Shown piece by piece: positions 51,934-58,720 of a stretch of DNA of 58,720 nt (the stretch's first letter is position 1; every line of letters starts with the position of its first letter). The DNA lies in assembly GCF_015207655.1 (NCBI RefSeq), contig NZ_JADEWN010000032.1:1-58720 (forward strand). The letters run 5' to 3'. The translations under genes were made by a program, and so were the position numbers. The DNA is from Gloeocapsopsis crepidinum LEGE 06123. Lineage in GTDB: Bacteria > Cyanobacteriota > Cyanobacteriia > Cyanobacteriales > Chroococcidiopsidaceae. Under the pieces are notes generated by a model. It was not told the DNA's origin. It saw only the letters and a list, made by a program, of their open reading frames with translations, and did no database searches.

Positions 51934-52707
51934 ATGATTCAATCTGCTGCTATACAGCCAAACTTTTCTACACAGAATACAGCAAACAAGTATGCATTGC
52001 GGTGCTTATTAATTGCTACTTTAGTCATATGCTGTTGGGCAGCTTGTCTAAGCTATTTAATTTCTATAGATATCTCAAGTACTCCTATCATTCAATTATT
52101 ACCATTAATACTTGTACAAACATTCTTATATACAGGGCTATTTATTACTGCGCATGACGCAATGCACGGTGTAGTTTTCCCTAAAAATATGAAAATTAAT
52201 AACTTTGTTGGGGGGCTAGCCGTAGGATTATACGCTCTTTTCTCATACAAGAAACTCCTAAAAACTCACTGGCAGCATCATCAAAACCCTGCAACGGAGT
52301 TAGATCCAGATTTTCATAATGGCAAACAAACAAGCTTCTTAGGCTGGTATTTCCAGTTTATGAAAAAATACTGGAGCTGGTGGAGATTATTAGGGTTAAT
52401 TAGTATCTTTTATTTGGCTAGCTATGTCGTTCATTTACCTGAGAGAAACTTAACATTATTTTGGATATTGCCATCAATTTTAAGCTCAGTACAGCTATTT
52501 TATTTTGGTACTTTCTTGCCACATAAAGAGCCAATAGGGGGTTATAAAAACATTCACAACGCTCAGAGTAACCCATTACCTATCTTTTGGTCATTTATTA
52601 CCTGTTACCATTTTGGTTATCACCAAGAGCATCACGAGTACCCCAATGTACCTTGGTGGATGTTGCCAGGTGTGTATCAACGTCAAGGAGCAGCACTCAA
52701 AAATTAA
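51934..52707 (+). CDS. crtW: Beta-carotene ketolase, CrtW type
   Basis: Membrane di-iron oxygenase that inserts 4-keto groups into beta-carotene to give echinenone or canthaxanthin. 257 aa, with membrane segments at about 24-48 and 52-70. His boxes: FITAHDAMHGVVF (HDxxH), THWQHHQNPATELDPDFHNG (HxxHH), and YHFGYHQEHHEYPNVPWW (HxxHH). The PHKEPIGGYKNIHNAQSNPL segment is typical of CrtW. It is A/T-rich relative to its neighbours. Monocistronic, followed at 46 bp by thiD. Confidence 0.95.
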   Translation: MIQSAAIQPNFSTQNTANKYALRCLLIATLVICCWAACLSYLISIDISSTPIIQLLPLILVQTFLYTGLFITAHDAMHGVVFPKNMKINNFVGGLAVGLYALFSYKKLLKTHWQHHQNPATELDPDFHNGKQTSFLGWYFQFMKKYWSWWRLLGLISIFYLASYVVHLPERNLTLFWILPSILSSVQLFYFGTFLPHKEPIGGYKNIHNAQSNPLPIFWSFITCYHFGYHQEHHEYPNVPWWMLPGVYQRQGAALKN

Positions 52708-52752
52708 TTGTTATTTATAATAACTTGCTAGGACATAACTCAAACTACAACT

Positions 52753-53565
52753 GTGACTAAATCAAGCATACCTGCTGCTTTAACTATTGCTGGTTCAGAT
52801 AGTGGTGGCGGTGCAGGAATTCAAGCAGACTTACGCACTTTTGCTTTTCATTGCGTTCACGGCACGAGTGCAATAACCTGTGTAACGGCACAGAACACAT
52901 TAGGAGTCAAGCGTGTTGATGCTTTACCTGCAGCCGCTGTTATGGCGCAGATCCAAGCAGTAGTTGAAGACATTGGTGTTCAAGCGGCTAAGACAGGAAT
53001 GCTGCTGAATCAAGAAATCATTGCTGTTGTTGCACAGCAGATAAAACAGTTAAATATTCAGAATGTAGTTGTCGATCCTGTTATGGTATCGCGTACAGGC
53101 GCGCAACTGATTGATGAGACAGCAGTTGCGAGTTTACGAGAACTCTTGATTCCCTTAGCGACTGTTGTCACACCAAATAAATACGAAGCACAACTACTCA
53201 GCAGTTTAGAAATTCATAATATAGACGATATGCGGGCTGCTGCTGGGCAAATTTATCGACTTGGCGCTAAAGCAGTTTTAATTAAAGGCGGCGCAATGAG
53301 TGGTAATTTGCGCGGTGTCGATGTTTGGTTTGATGGACAACGTTGGGAGACTTTGACAACCACACAGGTAGATACAGACAACACACACGGTACTGGTTGT
53401 ACTTTGGCAGCAGCGATCGCAGCTAATTTAGCACTAGATTGTGATGTATTGACTGCTGTACGTCAAGCTAAAGAGTATGTCACTACTGCCTTGCAATATG
53501 CTTTAGATATTGGTAAAGGACAAGGACCTATAGGACATTTTTTTCCTTTGTTAGCCAAATCATAG
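52753..53565 (+). CDS. thiD: Hydroxymethylpyrimidine/phosphomethylpyrimidine kinase
   Basis: 270 aa, ribokinase fold. ALTIAGSDSGGGAGIQADLR is the ThiD N-terminal signature. VVDPVMVSRTGAQLIDE and TPNKYEAQLLSSL line the active site. DNTHGTGCTLAAAIAANLAL is the anion-hole/catalytic motif. It makes HMP-PP for thiamine synthesis in the cytoplasm. The start is GTG (52753). No ATG lies nearby in frame. Confidence 0.95.
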   Translation: MTKSSIPAALTIAGSDSGGGAGIQADLRTFAFHCVHGTSAITCVTAQNTLGVKRVDALPAAAVMAQIQAVVEDIGVQAAKTGMLLNQEIIAVVAQQIKQLNIQNVVVDPVMVSRTGAQLIDETAVASLRELLIPLATVVTPNKYEAQLLSSLEIHNIDDMRAAAGQIYRLGAKAVLIKGGAMSGNLRGVDVWFDGQRWETLTTTQVDTDNTHGTGCTLAAAIAANLALDCDVLTAVRQAKEYVTTALQYALDIGKGQGPIGHFFPLLAKS

Positions 53566-53689
53566 CGAAGCCAATTATTTTACTTTTGTCTAAGTAGCTA
53601 GAAAAGGAGTGCAAAATCGACTATTCTTGTGCATAACCTTACAGGATGGCTAAATCTGATAGCTGATTAATACAGATCTGGCTAAACTG

Positions 53690-54241
53690 ATGAAGTTCGT
53701 TCTTTATGCCCAGCCATCGATGCGATCAACTACAACATCTAGCCATAATTCCTCTTCTGGAAAGCATTATTACTCTCCTTCAGTACCGATTTCGGTATAT
53801 AAGGAACTTGCTGCACAACTGCAAGCAACACAAGCCAAGCTTAATTCGCTCAATGCAGAAAACTATGCATTAGCCAAGCAAAACCATCAACTGCGACAAG
53901 AAATCGAAAAAGCTGTACAGTCTGTGATTAGACTGCAGCAAATTGTTGAGAGTACTGTGCCGTACAATCGTAGATCTCATCAGACTAATCAACCTTCCTC
54001 AGCGCGGGCAATGCATCGCCGCAAAAAAACAATCAAAACGCCTGTTATTGATTTACCGCTAAAGCAATCTAGTACACCCCGTTTACACACTGAACAAGAA
54101 GACGGTAGATATCGCCGCCGTGTATCTGCTACTGCATCAGAAGTCAATGGTTGGGGTTTAGCGATCGCTATTTTACTTATTATCATATCAGCGTTCGGTG
54201 CAGGCTATTTAATTGTGGGACCATTGCGCTCTAATCGTTAG
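53690..54241 (+). CDS. Coiled-coil protein with C-terminal membrane anchor (183 aa), unknown
   Basis: A Ser-rich N-terminus is followed by a coiled coil at about 38-90 (YKELAAQLQATQAKLNSLNA; NHQLRQEIEKAVQSVIRLQQ), a basic low-complexity linker (RAMHRRKKTIKTP), and one hydrophobic helix near the end (WGLAIAILLIIISAFGAGYL). This is the build of a tail-anchored membrane protein with a cytoplasmic coiled coil. Starts at ATG 53690 or ATG 53720 (MRSTTTSS). Conserved in cyanobacteria as far as I recall but without a known role. Confidence 0.7.
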   Translation: MKFVLYAQPSMRSTTTSSHNSSSGKHYYSPSVPISVYKELAAQLQATQAKLNSLNAENYALAKQNHQLRQEIEKAVQSVIRLQQIVESTVPYNRRSHQTNQPSSARAMHRRKKTIKTPVIDLPLKQSSTPRLHTEQEDGRYRRRVSATASEVNGWGLAIAILLIIISAFGAGYLIVGPLRSNR

Positions 54242-54296
54242 CATCTGACTAAAAGAAACAAAACAACGTTAAGCAGTCGTGAGTTGCTCGCCGAAT

Positions 54297-54310
54297 GTAT
54301 TATTTGTTAC
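54297..54310 (+). promoter_or_regulatory. NtcA-type site upstream of glnB
   Basis: GTA-N8-TAC (GTATTATTTGTTAC), the consensus NtcA signature. A -10-like TATTTA lies about 23 bp downstream at 54334-54339, the spacing of a class II NtcA-activated promoter. Expected, since glnB is NtcA-controlled in cyanobacteria. Confidence 0.6.
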
Positions 54311-54494
54311 TAAATACCAAGACTATTGAATGCTATTTAAAAGTTCATGTCTCATAGGGAAGTTGTGGGTATTGAAGCTAGTTATACCGTAGATGCTAAA
54401 GAATAGATTGACTGAATGTAACATCGTCCTATAATTGACTTTGTTTTAGAGCTTATGTGGTGGTAGCGTTTATTTTGATGCTAAAAGAACTTAA

Positions 54495-54851
<357 letters not shown>

Positions 54852-54864
54852 TGAAGGGCGAGGG

Positions 54865-54980
54865 GTGAGGGGTGAGTAATTAGTTTTGAGTTTTGGAAAG
54901 CGAAGAAAGGTGCCGGAGGCATTTATTAAAAGAACTTGCTTAACTCATAACTCAACACTCATAACTCATAACTCCTCTGC
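54865..54980. repeat. Dispersed intergenic repeat, second copy
   Basis: TTTTGAGTTTTGGAAA, GTGCCGGAGGCAT and tandem AACTCATAACTCA blocks in the same order as 26255-26430. Contains a potential hairpin around GTGCCGGAGGCAT. Confidence 0.65.
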
Positions 54981-55008
54981 TCTATAAATAGAATATTGCA
55001 AGTTCAGC

Positions 55009-55593
55009 TCAAAGTTGTGTCAGTTGGGGAAGTAAAGCTTTAAAGGCTTGACCGCGATGGCTGACTTGCTGCTTGAGGTCTGGAGGCATTTGGGCAAAAG
55101 TCATTTGGTGAGTTGGTACGTAGAAAATGGGATCGTAGCCAAAACCTCTATTTCCACGAGGAGCTAAGAGAATTTCACCTCGACAAATTCCTTGAGTTTG
55201 CAGAGCAATTTCTCCGTTAGGACGAGCGATCGCAATTGCACAAACAAACTGTGCTTGGCGATTTGATGTGTCTTGTAGTTCTCGCAAAACTCGCTGAATG
55301 CGATCGGTGTCAGTTTTACCATAACGTGCAGAGTATACGCCAGGAGCACCATTGAGGGCATCAACTGCTAAACCGGAATCATCCGCGATCGCCCATTGAT
55401 TAGTTACTTTTGCAACAACAGATGCTTTAAGACAAGCATTTTCACTGAAAGTTGTACCTGTCTCCTCAACATCTAAATCATCAGGTTTGAGAGTTAGTTC
55501 CCAACCAGAGTCAATTAAAAACAGTTGCATTTCTCGCAGTTTACCAGGATTGCTTGTCGCAACCACAAGTAATTTTGGATCGTGTTTCTTCAT
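55009..55593 (-). CDS. rdgB: dITP/XTP pyrophosphatase (RdgB/HAM1)
   Basis: 194 aa. House-cleaning enzyme that hydrolyses non-canonical purine triphosphates to monophosphates. Signatures: VVATSNPGKLREM (substrate loop), ETGTTFSENACLKA, WAIADDSGLAVDALNGAPGV with the catalytic Asp, YSARYG, RGNRGFGYDPIFYVP and SHRGQAFKAL. Full length. Together with the downstream (in transcript order upstream) phosphomutase it is in the same orientation, 57 bp apart, possibly one operon. Confidence 0.96.
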   Translation of the reverse strand: MKKHDPKLLVVATSNPGKLREMQLFLIDSGWELTLKPDDLDVEETGTTFSENACLKASVVAKVTNQWAIADDSGLAVDALNGAPGVYSARYGKTDTDRIQRVLRELQDTSNRQAQFVCAIAIARPNGEIALQTQGICRGEILLAPRGNRGFGYDPIFYVPTHQMTFAQMPPDLKQQVSHRGQAFKALLPQLTQL

Positions 55594-55650
55594 ATTGTTT
55601 TAAACTTTAAATCATCTCAACAAATGAGAGCTATAAAGCTTCCTTGCTTC

Positions 55651-57087
55651 TTACGACGCCCACTGATGCGCCCAAGCCAAAGTGTGCTGAACTTGCTGCA
55701 TTGTAGGCGCTTCACAATATAGGCGTAAAACTGGCTCAGTACCACTAAAACGAATCATCAGCCAACTGCTATCTGCTAAACGGAATTTATAACCATCAAT
55801 GCTGAGGCAATCTATGACAGTTTGTCCAGCAATCTCTGTCAGTGGTTGATTTTGTAACTGATTTAAAAGACGCGATCGCACTTCCATACTTGCTAGGGGT
55901 AAATCAATGCGATCGTAGGCAGAAGTAAATTCGGTTTGCTGTTGTAAGTCTCGATAGAGATCGCCAAGATCCATGTTCGATGTTGCGATCGCTTCTAAAA
56001 CATACAACGCCGATAATAAAGCATCGCGTTCAGGGATATGCGTTCCATAACCAATTCCGCCTGATTCCTCACCACCCAATAACACTTGGGCTTCTAACAT
56101 GCGATCGGCAATATATTTGTACCCGACAGGAGTTTCATGTACTGACAACTGATGTAATGCGGCAACTTTGGGAATTAAATCGGAACCACTTACTGTTTTG
56201 ACAATTTCGCCTTTCAAAGCACGTTTGACAGCTAAATGTTCAATTAAGATTGGGATCAGCACTTGTGAACTTAAAAAATTACCTTGTCCATCGACTGCGG
56301 CAATGCGATCGGCATCGCCATCAAAAACTAAACCAACAGCCAAAGCTTCTGTAGCAGTTCTACGATGAGTTCGCATCAAACGAAATAGACGTGATAAGTA
56401 GCGTGGTAAAGGTTCTGGCGCACCTCCACCAAATAGGGGATCGCGATCGCTATTAATTTCTTGTACAGAAACTCCTAGTAACTGTGATAGTCCCCCAGCT
56501 GCAGCACCATGCATGACGTCGGCGAATACTGTAAGTTTGCCTTGAGTTATACAAGCGCGAATTTGTTCAATGTCTACTTTAGCTCGCAGTGCTTCACAGT
56601 AATTTTCCCAGGGATTAAAGCACACTATTCCACCACTTTTTGTCTGAGTATGTGATGCTTCACTCAGCAATATTTCAATTTTTTGTGTCACTTCTGGAGG
56701 AACCGAACCACCAAAAGCACCCTTGACTTTTAATCCTAAATAGCTACCAGGATTATGACTTGCCGTAATGACTAATGCACCTAACGCATTATGTTGTTTT
56801 GCCGCTAAGCTAAAAGCTGGAGTAGGAGCGTAGTTTTTTGAAAGCAAAACATCAAAACCAGCCTCAGTAACGGCTTGTGCAGCTCTTTGAGCAAATACTT
56901 CTGCCATAAAACGACGGTCATAGCCTACGATCACAGTATTGCTACTTGCAGTATCGCCATAGGTTTGCGATAAAACTTTTGCAGCAAGCGGCGCAACTAG
57001 CGAGAGATTGTCATAGGTGAATTCATCACCAATAATTCCTCGCCAACCGTCTGTTCCAAATTTGATTGCGTTTCCAGCAACTGGCAT
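55651..57087 (-). CDS. Phosphoglucomutase/phosphomannomutase family enzyme
   Basis: 478 aa, alpha-D-phosphohexomutase. Start KFGTDGWRGIIGDEFTYDN; catalytic Ser in VITASHNPGSYLGLKVKG; metal loop GLVFDGDADRIAAVDG; sugar-binding loop LGGEESGGIGYGTHIPERD; phosphate-binding loop MIRFSGTEPVLRLYCEA. All four domains are present. It interconverts 1- and 6-phosphates of glucose, mannose or glucosamine. The exact sugar cannot be told from motifs. Confidence 0.93.
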   Translation of the reverse strand: MPVAGNAIKFGTDGWRGIIGDEFTYDNLSLVAPLAAKVLSQTYGDTASSNTVIVGYDRRFMAEVFAQRAAQAVTEAGFDVLLSKNYAPTPAFSLAAKQHNALGALVITASHNPGSYLGLKVKGAFGGSVPPEVTQKIEILLSEASHTQTKSGGIVCFNPWENYCEALRAKVDIEQIRACITQGKLTVFADVMHGAAAGGLSQLLGVSVQEINSDRDPLFGGGAPEPLPRYLSRLFRLMRTHRRTATEALAVGLVFDGDADRIAAVDGQGNFLSSQVLIPILIEHLAVKRALKGEIVKTVSGSDLIPKVAALHQLSVHETPVGYKYIADRMLEAQVLLGGEESGGIGYGTHIPERDALLSALYVLEAIATSNMDLGDLYRDLQQQTEFTSAYDRIDLPLASMEVRSRLLNQLQNQPLTEIAGQTVIDCLSIDGYKFRLADSSWLMIRFSGTEPVLRLYCEAPTMQQVQHTLAWAHQWAS

Positions 57088-57184
57088 TGAGTGTGTCCTA
57101 CTGTATTTGCACTATTGATTATTGGATCGAATTTAACATTGAAAGTTTAACATTAAGAAAAAATCACACCTTCCCTCAACATCG

Positions 57185-58477
57185 CTAGAGTTGAGACTGA
57201 AAGAACAAGACAACTCTACCTAGAACTCGTTGCCAAATAGAACGCTTACGCCACTGAGTTTGATCGAGCTTTTCACTTTTAGCAAATCCTTTAAGAAACA
57301 TCTGCTCAATATTGCGCACAAGCTGCTCATCTGCAGAGGATATATCAAGCTCGTCATTATGAAAGAAACTGCGCGGATCAAAATTAGCACTACCACTACT
57401 TACCCAGTAGTTATCTAGCAGCAAGGCTTTGGCGTGCATCATACTAGGCTGATATTCGTAAATTTGCACGCCAGCTTTGAGCAAATCGCCATACAGTTCA
57501 CACGAGGCGTAATAAACAAATTTTTTATCACACTGACTGCCATTAGTGAGAATGCGTACATCAATTCCATTATTTTTTGCAATAATAAGCTCTCGTTTCA
57601 AGTTTTTGTCGGGTAAAAAGTAAGGACTAGCAATCCAAATCCGCCGTTTTGCTGAAGAGATACTGACTTGAAATAATGCTCTGACACTAGAGGCGCGATA
57701 GGAAGGATCGTCGCCTGCGGTAACTAAAACAATTGCATCATTGTTTGGTGAAGGATGAAAAACACGCGGATCTAAGTCCGCAGTACCGCGGACATAAGTC
57801 CAGTGCTGCATAAATACTCCTTCAAGTACAGCAACAACTTCACCTTCCCAGCGCATTTCAAAATCGTACCAAGGACCAGTATCTTTGATATTGTCTAATC
57901 CATCCCAGTAATCAGAAATTCCTGCACCACCAATTAAACATACCTTGCCGTCAATGAGTAACAATTTACGGTGAGTACGAGCAAAGTAATCGACAGGAGC
58001 CTTCCAGTTAAAATCGTTGTAGAAATGGATATTAATTCCTGCGGCGCGTAATCGTTGCCAATAGCGCTGCGATAACTCTTTGGCACCATATTGATCGACT
58101 ACAATTTCAACTTCAACACCTGCTTGTGCTCGTTCGATCAGTGCGTCAGCTAAGTCATTGACTCGACGCCCTGGAGTCATGAAAAAAGTCTCAAAATGAA
58201 TTGTATGCTCAGCGCTACAAATTGCAGCGATTCTAGCCGCATTAATGGCTTCAGCTTCTATCCAGAAACCTGTTAACCGTCCGCTAGTTGTTACCGAATT
58301 TGAGAGACTAGCAAGTGCTAACGGAAAACGCGGATCGCGTGGTGCAGGGACATTTTTGATTTTGTACTCGATGCGATCGCGAAACGTTCCCCGAAAGTAC
58401 ATAATAAATATCACTACACTAGCAATCACTAAGAACAATACAGCTAACCAGCGTAGTACAGTATAGAAACCTACCAT
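57185..58477 (-). CDS. Phospholipase D-like / cardiolipin synthase family protein
   Basis: 430 aa. One N-terminal membrane helix (WLAVLFLVIASVVIFIMYFR) anchors the protein. Two HKD motifs: ARTHRKLLLIDGKVCLIGGA (about 165) and MMHAKALLLDNYWVSSGSAN (about 350), each with HxK-x4-D. Between and around them are the typical GINIHFYNDFNWK and IWIASPYFLPDKNL segments. A phosphatidyltransferase (cardiolipin synthase) or phospholipase role at the membrane is likely. Family-level call only. Confidence 0.9.
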   Translation of the reverse strand: MVGFYTVLRWLAVLFLVIASVVIFIMYFRGTFRDRIEYKIKNVPAPRDPRFPLALASLSNSVTTSGRLTGFWIEAEAINAARIAAICSAEHTIHFETFFMTPGRRVNDLADALIERAQAGVEVEIVVDQYGAKELSQRYWQRLRAAGINIHFYNDFNWKAPVDYFARTHRKLLLIDGKVCLIGGAGISDYWDGLDNIKDTGPWYDFEMRWEGEVVAVLEGVFMQHWTYVRGTADLDPRVFHPSPNNDAIVLVTAGDDPSYRASSVRALFQVSISSAKRRIWIASPYFLPDKNLKRELIIAKNNGIDVRILTNGSQCDKKFVYYASCELYGDLLKAGVQIYEYQPSMMHAKALLLDNYWVSSGSANFDPRSFFHNDELDISSADEQLVRNIEQMFLKGFAKSEKLDQTQWRKRSIWQRVLGRVVLFFQSQL

Positions 58478-58618
58478 GTGTAATGTATCAACTCCCCTAA
58501 GGTGGTAGCAGATTTCATCATTGTGATGCTTACTAGTGCGAGTACTAATAACAGTATCTACCTCAGAGCAGCATGAGTTACATTTTTTAGCTGAGAGGAG
58601 GTCTGAAAAGTAAAAAAG

Positions 58619-58667
58619 CTCTCGTTACAATAACCTGTCAATAGCAAAAAATGACAGAGAACGAGAG
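58619..58667 (+). promoter_or_regulatory. Nested inverted repeat in front of the transposase start
   Basis: CTCTCGTT (58619-58626) pairs with AACGAGAG (58660-58667), and inside it CTGTCA (58635-58640) pairs with TGACAG (58652-58657). It ends 2 bp before the transposase ATG. It is likely the subterminal part of the IS and could limit translation from external transcripts. Confidence 0.55.
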
Positions 58668-58669
58668 TC

Positions 58670-58720
58670 ATGGGTCAATCATATCGTACCGATCTCACAG
58701 ATGAACAATGGGAATTACTG
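58670..58720 (+). CDS. IS5-family transposase, N-terminal fragment (cut by window edge)
   Basis: The frame from ATG 58670 reads MGQSYRTDLTDEQWELL, which matches the common N-terminus of IS5-type (IS1031/IS427-like) transposases ('YPSDLTDEQWALL'). The rest lies beyond the window. The sequence from about 58600 belongs to the IS left end. Confidence 0.8.
   Translation, partial: MGQSYRTDLTDEQWELL

Overview
The window comes from a cyanobacterial chromosome. Evidence is the dense GCGATCGC (HIP1-type) octamers, the carotenoid genes crtP-crtB and crtW, a PII gene (glnB) with an NtcA-type site upstream, and a dnaK-dnaJ pair of cyanobacterial type. A coccoid or filamentous genus related to Chroococcidiopsis or Gloeocapsopsis would fit, but I cannot fix the genus from sequence reading alone.

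Chromosomal backbone. Left flank: end of an IS630-like transposase (1-117), dnaJ and dnaK (minus strand), a decayed Rpn-type gene, crtP-crtB, tRNA-Ser(GCU). Middle: an amino-acid-type ABC transporter binding lipoprotein, an outer-membrane-like protein, an SGNH hydrolase, a DUF2062 membrane protein and a hotdog thioesterase (24.8-29.7 kb). Right flank: tRNA-Phe(GAA), znuB, an SmtB/ArsR repressor, a short-chain dehydrogenase, crtW, thiD, a coiled-coil membrane protein, glnB, rdgB, a phosphohexomutase, a cardiolipin-synthase-like enzyme and the start of an IS5-type transposase.

Two related integrated elements interrupt this backbone. E1 (6735-24732) sits in tRNA-Ser and is bounded by a 63-bp direct repeat. 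E2 (about 30623-48684) sits in tRNA-Phe in the opposite orientation and is bounded by a 23-bp identity. From att to att they measure 17,935 and 18,039 bp. Both carry a tyrosine recombinase, a UvrD-type SF1 helicase, a replication initiator (SF3 primase-helicase in E1, RepA-type ATPase in E2), a conserved 'late' operon of about ten genes, a peptidoglycan-acting enzyme, a LuxR-type HTH regulator with a 66-aa partner, and a structured small RNA. I recognise no terminase, portal, major capsid, sheath, FtsK-like packaging ATPase, relaxase or conjugation gene. The late operon has features of virion or appendage genes: trimeric-fibre-like coiled-coil and collagen proteins with a conserved membrane segment, a Cys-rich protein, paralogous small proteins and a lytic enzyme. 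If the late genes are placed in register, the two maps are circular permutations of one backbone with the int-att cassette at different points, which implies a circular free form. I think this pair is the candidate undescribed system: a family of about 18-kb temperate virus-like elements, or satellites, of cyanobacteria.

The tRNA-Phe locus is also a stack. Left of E2 lie a second DUF29 gene, a truncated neighbour gene, a second copy of the element end and an integrase 5' fragment, all remnants of earlier related insertions. The two tRNA-Phe 3' halves differ by two compensated base pairs in the T-stem. Inside the elements there are iteron-like repeat arrays, two toxin-antitoxin modules in E1, a 323-bp duplication and swapped accessory genes.
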